Origin: Planococcus beigongshangi
GTDB lineage: Bacteria > Bacillota > Bacilli > Bacillales_A > Planococcaceae
Reading direction: 5' to 3'
DNA length: 64,000 bases
Assembly (NCBI RefSeq): GCF_016820495.1
Contig: NZ_JADHDU010000002.1
Location: 186,001 to 250,000 of the forward strand
This document shows, one piece after another, positions 25,486-33,072 of the stretch. The translations under genes and the position numbers were made by a program. The notes under the pieces were generated by a model, which ran no database searches, was not told the DNA's origin, and was given only the letters and a program-made list of their open reading frames with translations. Position 1 is the first letter of the stretch, and every line of letters begins with the position of its first letter.

Positions 25486-25522
25486 GAAAGCCGCCGAAAG
25501 GATATTCCTTTCGGCGGCTTTC
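25486..25522. terminator. Strong bidirectional terminator
   Basis: Perfect 16-bp stem GAAAGCCGCCGAAAGG/CCTTTCGGCGGCTTTC with a 5-base loop, between two convergent genes. Confidence 0.75.
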
Positions 25523-25535
25523 CATTTGTCCATGC

Positions 25536-25643
25536 CTAGGCAAAGAAACCGAAATTCAGCGCCAGATTGAAAACGATGATGGTGTGAAATACAACAAACA
25601 GCATCCCTTGTCTGTTCAGTCGGTCCGTGTTTTCGTAAATCAT
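25536..25643 (-). CDS. Hypothetical 35-aa membrane miniprotein
   Basis: A short frame starting MIYENTDRLNRQGMLFV and ending FGFFA. The N-terminal 13 residues are charged or polar, and the rest is one hydrophobic helix. GGAAGGGTG stands about 7 bases upstream of the ATG, a good ribosome site. It runs convergently with the integrase-fold gene and ends 14 bases past the shared hairpin. I do not recognise the family. Coding status rests on the ribosome site and composition. Confidence 0.5.
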   Translation of the reverse strand: MIYENTDRLNRQGMLFVVFHTIIVFNLALNFGFFA

Positions 25644-25767
25644 GCGCTTTCACCCTTCCTTTTTCATTAATTATATCGAATATTCAGTCTACTTTCAAAT
25701 GTGAACACTGTCCGTCAGCTGAAATGTTATGATGTGGTCAAACAAACTTTTACTGGAGGGAATATTT

Positions 25768-26310
25768 ATGAAAAAGGCTCTATTGGTTGTGGATTATACA
25801 GTGGATTTTGTAGCTGATGATGGAAAATTGACTTGCGGCAAACCCGGACAGGACCTGGAAGAGAAAATCGTATCCCTTACTGAAAAATTTCTTGGCGACG
25901 ACGATTTTATCGTTTTCCCTGTCGACCTTCATGAACAGGATGACCAGCTGCATCCGGAATCCAGGCTCTTTCCGCCGCATAATATCAGAGGGACGGAAGG
26001 GCGCAATTTATATGGCAAGCTGCAAGATTTATATGATGCTCATGCAGCAGACATCGTCTGGATGGATAAAAGCCGCTACAGCGCTTTCGCCGGCACCCGT
26101 CTGGAAATATTGCTGCGCGAAAGAGGGATAGAAGAAATCCATCTTGCAGGAGTCTGCACCGACATCTGTATCCTCCATACTGCAGTAGATGCGTACAATA
26201 AAGGATTCAGCCTCGTCATCCATCAGGATGCTGTCGCAAGCTTCGATCCGGATGGCCATGCCTGGGCTTTGCGCCATTTTGCCAATACATTGGGAGCAGG
26301 GATTTTATAA
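25768..26310 (+). CDS. Isochorismatase/nicotinamidase-family cysteine hydrolase
   Basis: 180 aa from ATG 25768, which has GGAGGG 7 bases upstream. The catalytic triad of the family is visible: Asp in VVDYTVDF (about residue 8-13), Lys in WMDKSRYSAF, and Cys in AGVCTDICILHT, preceded by the usual cis-peptide neighbourhood. The DLHEQDD segment matches the metal-binding region of nicotinamidases. Nicotinamide deamidation for NAD salvage is the likeliest role but is not proven. Confidence 0.83.
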   Translation: MKKALLVVDYTVDFVADDGKLTCGKPGQDLEEKIVSLTEKFLGDDDFIVFPVDLHEQDDQLHPESRLFPPHNIRGTEGRNLYGKLQDLYDAHAADIVWMDKSRYSAFAGTRLEILLRERGIEEIHLAGVCTDICILHTAVDAYNKGFSLVIHQDAVASFDPDGHAWALRHFANTLGAGIL

Positions 26311-26326
26311 ATATTTCCTGGCCCAT

Positions 26327-26352
26327 GTTTTAAATTTCCCTATAAAGGTTAT
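26327..26352 (+). promoter_or_regulatory. Possible sigma-B promoter
   Basis: TTTTAA (26328-26333), 13 bp, then GGTTAT (26347-26352); each box is one base off the sigma-B consensus GTTTAA / GGGTAT. It lies about 50 bp before the start of a small stress-type membrane protein. Suggestive only. Confidence 0.35.
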
Positions 26353-26399
26353 ATCAGTAGTGTAGCAACTATAACTTTATGAAAAGGAGATGACACGAA

Positions 26400-26666
26400 A
26401 TGGGCTTTATTTTATTCTTAATCATGGGTGGTATCATCGGTTGGTTAGCAGGACTTATTCTAGGTAAAGATATTCCGGGTGGTATTATCGGAAACATTAT
26501 TGCAGGTATTATCGGCGCATGGCTGGGCAGCCTGATCCTTGGGGATTGGGGTCCTCAGATCTGGGATGTATACATTATTCCGGCACTGATCGGTGCACTG
26601 ATCCTGGTATTTGTTCTGAGCCTGATTCTTGGCTCAATGGGCAGAAAAAACCGCAACCGTGCATAA
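26400..26666 (+). CDS. GlsB/YeaQ/YmgE-family small membrane protein
   Basis: 88 aa with three hydrophobic, glycine-rich helices (GGIIGWLAGLILG, GGIIGNIIAGIIGAWLGSLIL, and a C-terminal helix), ending in a basic tail. This is the transglycosylase-associated (Transgly_assoc) family, despite its name a family of small membrane proteins often induced by stress. AAGGAG lies 9 bases before the ATG. A possible sigma-B promoter precedes it. Confidence 0.85.
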   Translation: MGFILFLIMGGIIGWLAGLILGKDIPGGIIGNIIAGIIGAWLGSLILGDWGPQIWDVYIIPALIGALILVFVLSLILGSMGRKNRNRA

Positions 26667-26679
26667 TTGACACATCAAA

Positions 26680-26717
26680 AAAACGAGTGGATTCATCGTC
26701 CACTCGTTTTTTTTTTG
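26680..26717. terminator. Bidirectional terminator
   Basis: Stem AAAACGAGTGGA/TCCACTCGTTTT with a 7-base loop and a 10-T tract; it serves the converging gene as well. Confidence 0.85.
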
Positions 26718-26719
26718 GG

Positions 26720-27367
26720 TTAATCCATGAATTCTTCATTATACAGATTATAATAATGGAGTATATCCTCTACATACTGGTCACTGTGGTTATACTGAAA
26801 AATCGCCTTTTCAAGCTCCCCGTCGGCCGCTCCGTTCTGTGACAGGTAGTTTGCTGCGCTGTAAAGCGCATCCGTCAGATCATACGGATCAGCAATGCCG
26901 TCCCCGTTTCCGTCAGTGCCGTAGCCTCCGTAAGCTGCGATAACTTCCGGATCCGTTTTTTCACTGTCGGGGATTCCCCCCTGTCCCAGTCCTGAACAAG
27001 TCGGATGGCTCCAGCCGACAAACGTGCAGGGCATGAACTGCATATGCCCTTCCGCCCCGACTGGGGATAAAAGGGGATCCATGGTCGAAAAGCGTGTTTC
27101 AACGCGGTGATGCGCTGCCAGCAGCGTCCACGGAATACCGTATACTTCCGCTGTCTCTTTATACAAAGGGATATACTCTTCCGGCACTTCCATTTCCCTG
27201 AAGATATGGGGAGTTTCTTTCAAAGCCTTGATCACCGTATCAGGATTGAAAAGGTAATAGATGCTGATGAACAAAGTGACTGCCACTAATAGAGCCGGCA
27301 CGATTGTCAGCAGGAATAACAGTTTGAAAAGGTTCTTTTTCTTTAATTTCCTCTTTTTCTTTTTCAC
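26720..27367 (-). CDS. Membrane-anchored lytic transglycosylase-like protein
   Basis: 215 aa. A very basic N-terminus (KKKKRKLKKK) and one membrane helix (about 15-40) are followed by an extracellular SLT-like domain. The catalytic Glu sits in LLAAHHRVETRFS, and GAEGHMQFMPCTFVGW and AIFQYNHSDQYV are the other lysozyme-fold motifs. DGNGDGIADPYDLTDAL matches the calcium-binding-like loop of MltB-type enzymes. It would cleave peptidoglycan at the outer face. Monocistronic. Confidence 0.85.
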   Translation of the reverse strand: MKKKKRKLKKKNLFKLLFLLTIVPALLVAVTLFISIYYLFNPDTVIKALKETPHIFREMEVPEEYIPLYKETAEVYGIPWTLLAAHHRVETRFSTMDPLLSPVGAEGHMQFMPCTFVGWSHPTCSGLGQGGIPDSEKTDPEVIAAYGGYGTDGNGDGIADPYDLTDALYSAANYLSQNGAADGELEKAIFQYNHSDQYVEDILHYYNLYNEEFMD

Positions 27368-27478
27368 TACTTCACGTCCAACAGCTTATTTTCTTCAGTT
27401 TATCATAAAATTGTAACTTTGTTGGCACTATCTTTTAGAGAGTTCTAAAGGTACATTAAAATAAAGGAGGTGAACAGC

Positions 27479-27868
27479 ATGTGGAAAGATTTTAAAGACT
27501 TTGCCATGAAAGGCAATGTATTGGACCTCGCCATAGCGGTAGTCATCGGTACAGCTTTCGGTAAGATCGTCACTTCATTGGTTGAAGATCTGATCATGCC
27601 TGCAGTGGGATTGCTGCTTGGCGGATTCTCGATCGCGAATGCAGAATATAATGTAGGGGATGCCACTTTAAGATACGGTGCATTTTTACAATCGGTGTTG
27701 GATTTTTTCATTATCTCATTCTCGATCTTTATGGTGATCCGCCTATTCATGAAATTCCGCCGGAAAGAAGCTATGCCGGAAGAAGAGACTGTACCGGAAC
27801 TGGACAAGAAAGAAGAATTGCTTGTGGAAATCCGTGATTTATTGAAAAACACCAACTCTAAATCATAA
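27479..27868 (+). CDS. mscL: Large-conductance mechanosensitive channel MscL
   Basis: 129 aa. The N-terminal helix and first pore helix (KDFAMKGNVLDLAIAVVIGTAFGKIVTSLV) and the second membrane helix (LDFFIISFSIFMVIRLFMKF) are typical, followed by a charged C-terminal bundle. It opens under membrane tension to release solutes at osmotic downshock. The ATG at 27479 is chosen because AAAGGAGG lies 8 bases before it; the GTG at 27470 overlaps that site. Confidence 0.96.
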   Translation: MWKDFKDFAMKGNVLDLAIAVVIGTAFGKIVTSLVEDLIMPAVGLLLGGFSIANAEYNVGDATLRYGAFLQSVLDFFIISFSIFMVIRLFMKFRRKEAMPEEETVPELDKKEELLVEIRDLLKNTNSKS

Positions 27869-27870
27869 GT

Positions 27871-27904
27871 AAAAGGCTTATTCCTGGATTGGAATAAGCC
27901 TTTT
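27871..27904 (+). terminator. Terminator after mscL
   Basis: Perfect 14-bp stem AAAAGGCTTATTCC/GGAATAAGCCTTTT. Confidence 0.85.
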
Positions 27905-27956
27905 AAGTTTGTGGAGAAAGATCATTTTTTCCAATCATTACGCTGCAAATCTTTTC

Positions 27957-28025
27957 ATGTCTCGAAGCTAGCGCAGCGGTGCAGAGACAGGCGGACGCGT
28001 TCCGCAGGGATCTGCCTGCTGCTTC
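27957..28025. repeat. Repeat fragments in the mscL-yvrJ gap
   Basis: CGAAGCTAGCGCAGCGGTGC and GGCGGACGCGTTCCGCAGGG resemble pieces of the 20.3-20.9 kb repeats. No gene is supported in 27905-28220; the rest of the gap holds the palindromic element at 28105-28161. Confidence 0.55.
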
Positions 28026-28104
28026 TTTTTGATTTTGTGGATAACTGGAGTTTGTCATTTTCAATTATCCATTTTTAGTGTCTTCCTTAATAGAAAGTGA
28101 TTCG

Positions 28105-28161
28105 GAGAAATGGAGCAAAACAGCAAGCCCCAAGGAAAGCGAAGCTGTTTTGCGGAATATC
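28105..28161. repeat. Dispersed palindromic element, short copy
   Basis: ATGGAGCAAAACAGC near 28110-28124 pairs with GCTGTTTTGCGGAATATC (28144-28161) across a 19-base interior. Same ends as 20618-20885. Confidence 0.75.
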
Positions 28162-28220
28162 GATTATCTATTTATATCGTTCTCAGAAATCTTTATATAA
28201 TTTATTTGGACATTGTTTAA

Positions 28221-28346
28221 TCAAAGCTTAATGGCGATCAACGCTTCGTGTATGGCCACCAGTTTCGTTTCGACTCTGTGCATCAGGTAAAATGATACAA
28301 AAATCGGAAATCCGACTTCCTGGATCAACTTCATCCACTCTTCCAT
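28221..28346 (-). CDS. YvrJ-family miniprotein
   Basis: 41 aa (MEEWMKLIQEVGFPIFVSFY then LMHRVETKL). This is the YvrJ family pattern: a short amphipathic start, one hydrophobic stretch and HR(V/I)E. GAGGGGGAAG precedes the ATG at 28346. Function unknown. The DUF1659-DUF2922-YvrJ trio recurs in many Bacilli. Confidence 0.78.
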   Translation of the reverse strand: MEEWMKLIQEVGFPIFVSFYLMHRVETKLVAIHEALIAIKL

Positions 28347-28372
28347 CCCGCTTCCCCCTCTCCTGGGATTTG

Positions 28373-28399
28373 AAAAAAGCCCTCCGTGCCAGGAGGGCT
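28373..28399 (-). terminator. Terminator between DUF2922 gene and yvrJ
   Basis: Perfect 8-bp stem AGCCCTCC/GGAGGGCT with a 6-base loop; a minus-strand 6-T tract follows. It lies 27 bases upstream of the yvrJ start, so read-through into yvrJ is expected to be reduced. Confidence 0.75.
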
Positions 28400-28406
28400 G
28401 CATACT

Positions 28407-28622
28407 TTAGATTTCGTAATCCACGACGTTCCGTTCAATGACGCGTGCCCCTTTTGCAAGTGCAAACGGTGCCCCTTCGACTTCAAAAATATTCTGTGTG
28501 ATGATCGTCTGCATGCCAGCCGCGAGTTCCTGCGACGACAGGTCTTCCCTCGGTTCTTCCACTGCGAGCACTACCGCTTTGCCTGCACTAGTTTCAAAGA
28601 TCAATTCCAATGTTTTTGCCAT
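28407..28622 (-). CDS. DUF2922 domain protein
   Basis: 71 aa (MAKTLELIFETSAGKAVVL ... GARVIERNVVDYEI). It matches the DUF2922 family, small soluble proteins found with DUF1659 and YvrJ. No catalytic motif. It follows the DUF1659 gene by 21 bp and is probably co-transcribed. Confidence 0.8.
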   Translation of the reverse strand: MAKTLELIFETSAGKAVVLAVEEPREDLSSQELAAGMQTIITQNIFEVEGAPFALAKGARVIERNVVDYEI

Positions 28623-28643
28623 TCCCTATTCCCCCTTTTCGGA

Positions 28644-28862
28644 TTACGAGTAGATCGATACGTTCGATTGCTTCTCCAGATTCATTAACGGTTTCATCCC
28701 GAATTCCGTTAATACACGGGCAGATTCGAAAATCTCGGTTGCCGCTGCCGTGTCTGATACGTTGTGGTACGCTTTCACTTTCTTGCGCGGTTTGCCAAGT
28801 TCATCGACGCCGTTGGAAAAAGTTAGGCGGATGCTGGCGTTCTTGAAGCTGCTGTTGGCCAT
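28644..28862 (-). CDS. DUF1659 domain protein
   Basis: 72 aa from ATG 28862 (MANSSFKNASIRLTFSNGVD ...), chosen because AAAGGAGGTGAG stands directly before it; the GTG 9 bases upstream lies inside that site. The family has no known function. First gene of the trio. Confidence 0.8.
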   Translation of the reverse strand: MANSSFKNASIRLTFSNGVDELGKPRKKVKAYHNVSDTAAATEIFESARVLTEFGMKPLMNLEKQSNVSIYS

Positions 28863-28981
28863 GTTGCTCACCTCCTTTCACCCGCTATATAGACAGTTCG
28901 GGCAAAAAGGGATACATTTTTAATGAATTATTTTCAGCTTGCTCTTATAATGGAGATATCGGAAAGTAAGAGGTGAAAAAT

Positions 28982-29416
28982 GTGGCATTAGATGGTTGGT
29001 TTTTATGGTTTATCCTTTTTTGGGTTGTGGTATTGGTCGGCCTTTTTGCAATCGGCGGCTATTTCATGTTCAGGAAGTTCCTGAAATCGATTCCCAAGAA
29101 AGACGGACTTTCTGATTTGAACTGGGAAGAATATTATGTCGACAAAACGATCCATCTTTGGAAAGACAAAGATAAAGAATTATTGAATGAATTGGTGCAG
29201 CCGGTGCCTGATTTGTTCCGCCCCGTTGCGAAACAGAAAATTGCAGGACGCATCGGACAAATCCTGCTGGAAGAAAAAGTGAAGAAAATGGAACATGAAC
29301 ACTTGATCAGAGGCTATATCCTGGCAACCCCGAAACGGGACCATAAATTTTTACGCAAGAAATTGAAAGAACTCGATATCGATGCAGCTCCGTACGAGCG
29401 GTATTTTGAGCAATAA
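28982..29416 (+). CDS. yneK: DUF2621 membrane protein (YneK-like)
   Basis: About 144 aa. One N-terminal membrane helix (GWFLWFILFWVVVLVGLFAIGGYFMF) is followed by a soluble, charged domain with WEEYYVDKTIHLW and a basic C-terminus. It matches B. subtilis YneK in build and in position beside ccdC/ccdA. The start is probably GTG 28982, with AGAGG 8 bases upstream; a GTG at 28973 is possible. Function unknown. Confidence 0.75.
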   Translation: MALDGWFLWFILFWVVVLVGLFAIGGYFMFRKFLKSIPKKDGLSDLNWEEYYVDKTIHLWKDKDKELLNELVQPVPDLFRPVAKQKIAGRIGQILLEEKVKKMEHEHLIRGYILATPKRDHKFLRKKLKELDIDAAPYERYFEQ

Positions 29417-29445
29417 ATCGGTTTTCTTCTATAACAATGCAAAAT

Positions 29446-29481
29446 AAAAGCGCAGTTCCCTCAACCGGGAACTGCGCTTTT
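29446..29481. terminator. Bidirectional terminator between yneK and ccdC
   Basis: Perfect 15-bp stem AAAAGCGCAGTTCCC/GGGAACTGCGCTTTT with a 6-base loop. Its right arm overlaps the last codons of ccdC. Confidence 0.8.
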
Positions 29482-29961
29482 TTGCTTTTCAGTCAGTTTC
29501 TTGAATTGGAGATACATGGCGATTCGCCAAGGAATGATCATTCCGAACGCGAGTATCCAGAACATCCCCGCCAGTTCACCGACATCAATCGTCGAGCTCA
29601 GTATCACTTTTAAAGCGACACGGAACAATAGAAGGCCCACGAGTATAAAAATGAATGCTTTTGATTGTTTTAAATAAATTTCGCCGTCTTTGACCTCGAA
29701 TTTTGAAGTCCAGATCAGCACGGCGGAAAAAATGATGCCGGCAGCCAGCGCTTCAGCTATCTGCAGCGGCGCCACTCTGAAAAATGGGAAGATGAACATC
29801 AATGCACCCGTTGACATGAATAACGGAGGCAACAGGATCTTTTTCACGGAAGCCGGTTTTTTTGCGGCACGCGATCTGACGAACATGGCCATAACCCCCA
29901 TGAACAAAGCTCCTACTGTGCTGACGACCAAATATATTTCTGGAGGAATACTGCTAAACAT
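29461..29961 (-). CDS. ccdC: CcdC-family membrane protein
   Basis: 166 aa with about five hydrophobic helices, and segments such as PPLFMSTGALMFIFPFFRV and GMIIPWRIAMYLQFKKL typical of the CcdC (YneJ) family. Linked to cytochrome c maturation in name only; in B. subtilis it is not essential for that process. It overlaps the thioredoxin-like gene upstream by 8 bases. Confidence 0.85.
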   Translation of the reverse strand: MFSSIPPEIYLVVSTVGALFMGVMAMFVRSRAAKKPASVKKILLPPLFMSTGALMFIFPFFRVAPLQIAEALAAGIIFSAVLIWTSKFEVKDGEIYLKQSKAFIFILVGLLLFRVALKVILSSTIDVGELAGMFWILAFGMIIPWRIAMYLQFKKLTEKQKSAVPG

Positions 29962-30277
29962 CCGAGCTCTCCTCCAGTTCGTCCAGACGGTTTCTCAGTT
30001 CTTCGATTCGGACAAAACGCACGAACCGCTGAGATTCTCTGCCTTTATGGAACAATAATACGACCGGTGCTGAGAAAAGCAGAAGTTCTCCCGCGAGTTC
30101 AGGCATTTTCGCCGCATTCGCCAAGTAAAAAGGGACCGAATAATCTTTTTCGAATTCTTCCACCTGCGGACGCAAGCCTTCACAGACCGAACAATTATCC
30201 GTTTTGATAAACAGCAGGAAAGTTTCTGCATGTTCGACCAATTGTTGGTATTCATTTATTGACTGGATGGTTCTCAT
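29954..30277 (-). CDS. Thioredoxin-like protein
   Basis: About 107 aa with a thioredoxin fold. The active-site pair is C-S-V-C in FIKTDNCSVCEGLRPQVEEF; the cis-Pro loop is FSAPVVLLFHKG. The CSVC centre differs from the CGPC of housekeeping thioredoxin. It lies directly between ccdA and ccdC, so it probably takes electrons from CcdA. The ATG at 30277 is used because AGCAGGTG precedes it; a GTG 9 bases upstream overlaps that site. Confidence 0.85.
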   Translation of the reverse strand: MRTIQSINEYQQLVEHAETFLLFIKTDNCSVCEGLRPQVEEFEKDYSVPFYLANAAKMPELAGELLLFSAPVVLLFHKGRESQRFVRFVRIEELRNRLDELEESSDV

Positions 30278-30301
30278 GGGTTTCACCTGCTTTAAAATCG
30301 A

Positions 30302-31012
30302 TTAGAATCCTTGGAAATCTCCGAAAATCGGGCTTAGGATCCGGATAAGATAAGTCATGCCATCAAAGAACAGCAGAATTCCCACTGCAATCATGATGAA
30401 ACCGCCGACTTTCATGATGATGTTATTGTGTTTGCGCAGCCAGCCGAGGCGTGTGACGAAGAACGACAGCACAAAGAATGGAATTGCAAAACCGAGAACA
30501 TATGCGAGCATATACCAGACGCCGGACCCCGGGTTAGCCGCTGCAAGTGCATAAATGGCAGCTGTTATAGGACCCGTACATGGCGTCCAGCCTGCCGCAA
30601 ATGCCAAACCGATCACGAAAGTCCCCAGGAATCCGGAAGGCCGGTTTTTGAAAGAGAACTTTCTGTCTGCCATCAGGAATTTCGGCTGGAACACCCCGAC
30701 GATCATCAATCCGAAGATGACGATGAAAATGGCCCCGATCTGCCGGATCACATCATCATAGCGGACGAACCATTCATAGAAGAACGATGTGCTGAAACCG
30801 AGTGCGATAAAAATGGTCGAAAAGCCCAGCAGGAAGAAAAGGGTATGGAACATGCCTCTGCGCTGCATGACTTTCTTATCGTTCTTTATTTCATCCAGTG
30901 ACATGCCGGTGATATATGATAAAAATGCCGGATATAAAGGCAGCGTGCATGGTGATATAAAACTTAGGAATCCTGCCCCAAAGGCCAGGAAGAGGTTGAT
31001 GTCACTTGCCAA
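30302..31012 (-). CDS. ccdA: Cytochrome c biogenesis protein CcdA
   Basis: About 236 aa from a TTG start with GAAGGAG 8 bases upstream; the frame stays open to 31051, but the shorter form matches the remembered 235-aa B. subtilis protein. Six membrane helices are expected. The two redox cysteines lie in [16 protein letters not shown] and [14 protein letters not shown], the DsbD-beta pattern. It moves reducing power across the membrane for extracytoplasmic thiol chemistry. First gene of a ccdA-trx-ccdC operon. Confidence 0.92.
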   Translation of the reverse strand: MASDINLFLAFGAGFLSFISPCTLPLYPAFLSYITGMSLDEIKNDKKVMQRRGMFHTLFFLLGFSTIFIALGFSTSFFYEWFVRYDDVIRQIGAIFIVIFGLMIVGVFQPKFLMADRKFSFKNRPSGFLGTFVIGLAFAAGWTPCTGPITAAIYALAAANPGSGVWYMLAYVLGFAIPFFVLSFFVTRLGWLRKHNNIIMKVGGFIMIAVGILLFFDGMTYLIRILSPIFGDFQGF

Positions 31013-31175
31013 TGTGTCCACTCCTTCATTATACTCTCCCCATCTTATCAAATATATTCACGGAAAACTGCCCTTTTGCCTGTGAATACTTTGTGAATGA
31101 AAACGATGGTCCGAGTGGGTTACGCGCAAACCGGCAGAAAAGTGAAATCATTCGTTAGAAGTAGAACTAAAGAAA

Positions 31176-31193
31176 GCTGTTTTGCGGAATATC
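31176..31193. repeat. Solo end of the dispersed palindromic element
   Basis: GCTGTTTTGCGGAATATC followed by GATTTTT, identical to the right end of the 28105-28161 copy. No matching left end is seen nearby. Confidence 0.6.
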
Positions 31194-31227
31194 GATTTTT
31201 GAAGATTAGTAGTTTAACTTACATGAA

Positions 31228-31270
31228 AAAAGCATACAAGGAAATAAATGTCATTTCCCTGTACGCTTTT
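31228..31270 (-). terminator. Terminator of the ABC exporter operon
   Basis: Long stem AAAAGCATACAAGGAAAT/ATTTCCCTGTACGCTTTT with two mismatches, 20 bases beyond the stop. Confidence 0.75.
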
Positions 31271-31290
31271 GCACCTTTTATTCTTTTTAC

Positions 31291-33072
31291 TTATCGGGCT
31301 GTTTCAACAATGTTATTTTGCAGAAGATACATCTTGTGGTAGAGTCCACCCTGCGCAAGGAGTTCTTGATGCGATCCGCGTTCAACGATTTCACCCTGAT
31401 GCAGGACCAGGATCAGTTCGGCATCCTGGATCGTACTCAGCCGGTGTGCGATAGCGATCGTTGTGCGCCCCCTCCTCATCTTCTCGAGCCCTGACTGGAT
31501 GGCCACTTCCGTTTCAGTATCGATGTTCGCTGTGGCTTCATCGAGAACAAGGATTTTCGGATCCGCGGCCATCGTTCTCGCAAATGCGAGTAATTGCCGC
31601 TGTCCGCTGGAAAACGTCGATCCCCTTTCAGTCACTTTATGGTCATAGCCCTCCGGCAATTGGGCGATGAATTTATCGGCCTGAACGAATTCAGCGGCTG
31701 CACGCACTTCCGAAAACGGCATATCCGGATTGAACAACCGGATATTGCTTTCAATGGTTCCGTAGAAAAGGAAAGGATCTTGCAGCACAAGCCCCATTTT
31801 TTTCCGCAATTCACTCGAGCGATAATTTTTCACCGATTCGCCGTCAATCAGGATATCGCCTCGTTCAAATTCATAGAATCGCATCAACAGGTTGATGATC
31901 GAACTCTTCCCGCTCCCTGTATGCCCGACTAATGCCACTGTCTGACCGGGTTCAGCGGTGAATGAAATATTTTTGAGGACATCCGCTTGACCGTCATAGG
32001 AAAAGCTGACATTTCGGAATTCGATGCGGCCGTCCACGATTTTAGCGTTGCCGTCTTTTTGGGCAGGTGCGACGTCTTTTTCATCCAGCAAATCAAATAC
32101 ACGTGAAGCTGCAACAATGGCCTGCTGAAAAATCGACAGGCGCTGCATAACCTGGTTGATCGGCTCAAAAAAACGGTCGATATAAGTCACGAATGCATAG
32201 ATCACACCGACTTCGATGGTAGATGAAAAGGATGTGATTCCGAAATAGCTGAGCAGCATGATCAATGCCAGCGCATAAACGAGATCAATGGCCGGACGCA
32301 GAAGCAAACCGTCTATTTTAATATTCCGTTTTGCCGCTTTCCAATGTTTTTCATTGATATCATTGAACTCGTCCTGCATCCGCGTTTCCTGGCTGAAAGC
32401 CTGAATCATGCCCATTCCCTGGACGGACTCGGAGATCTTCGCATTCAATTGTCCGAGCCGCTCCCGCAGATCCTGATAGAAAACGGAACTGTATTTGCGG
32501 TACAGATACATGATCCACAGCAGAATCGGCAAGAGGATCAGCGTGATCATCGCCAAACGCACATTCAGGAAGAACATGGCGATGTAGACGCCGACGATCA
32601 GGAACGCACTTTGAATAAAGCCGATGAGTACGGTCACGAACATTTCCTTGATCGCTTCCGTATCATTCGTCACCCGGGAAACGATTCCGCCCGCAGGTGT
32701 TTTATCAAAATAGCGCATCCCGAGACGCTGCACTTTAGAAAATACATCGATGCGCATCTGCTGGATAATTTTCAGGGCCGCTTCCTGGAACTTCAATAAT
32801 TGGAAGTAGCTGATGATGACATTGGACACCTGGATGAATAAATAACCGAGTGCCAGACCGACAACTGGTCCTGTCGGGAAAGTGCCCGGCGTCAGAAAAT
32901 CATCGATGAATGTCTTGATGAGCAAGGGTCCAAGGACATCTCCGAGGACGGTTAGAATCAATAGGAGCATGGCGACCGACAGCATCTTCTTATGGGGAAT
33001 CAGATAAACAAGTAGCCGTTTGAAAACGACCCACTGGTCCTTGCCCGTCAATTCTTTCTGTTTTTCATTCAT
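31291..33072 (-). CDS. ABC exporter half-transporter, canonical ATPase subunit (BmrD/YheH-like)
   Basis: 593 aa. Six-helix transmembrane domain (about 1-320) and ATP-binding domain: Walker A GHTGSGKSS, Q-loop LVLQDPF, signature FSSGQRQLLAFAR, Walker B ILVLDEATANID with the catalytic Glu present, and H-loop IAHRLSTI. It pairs with the upstream gene, whose stop overlaps this start (ATGA). Heterodimers of this type export drugs or lipid-like molecules; substrate unknown. Confidence 0.92.
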   Translation of the reverse strand: MNEKQKELTGKDQWVVFKRLLVYLIPHKKMLSVAMLLLILTVLGDVLGPLLIKTFIDDFLTPGTFPTGPVVGLALGYLFIQVSNVIISYFQLLKFQEAALKIIQQMRIDVFSKVQRLGMRYFDKTPAGGIVSRVTNDTEAIKEMFVTVLIGFIQSAFLIVGVYIAMFFLNVRLAMITLILLPILLWIMYLYRKYSSVFYQDLRERLGQLNAKISESVQGMGMIQAFSQETRMQDEFNDINEKHWKAAKRNIKIDGLLLRPAIDLVYALALIMLLSYFGITSFSSTIEVGVIYAFVTYIDRFFEPINQVMQRLSIFQQAIVAASRVFDLLDEKDVAPAQKDGNAKIVDGRIEFRNVSFSYDGQADVLKNISFTAEPGQTVALVGHTGSGKSSIINLLMRFYEFERGDILIDGESVKNYRSSELRKKMGLVLQDPFLFYGTIESNIRLFNPDMPFSEVRAAAEFVQADKFIAQLPEGYDHKVTERGSTFSSGQRQLLAFARTMAADPKILVLDEATANIDTETEVAIQSGLEKMRRGRTTIAIAHRLSTIQDAELILVLHQGEIVERGSHQELLAQGGLYHKMYLLQNNIVETAR

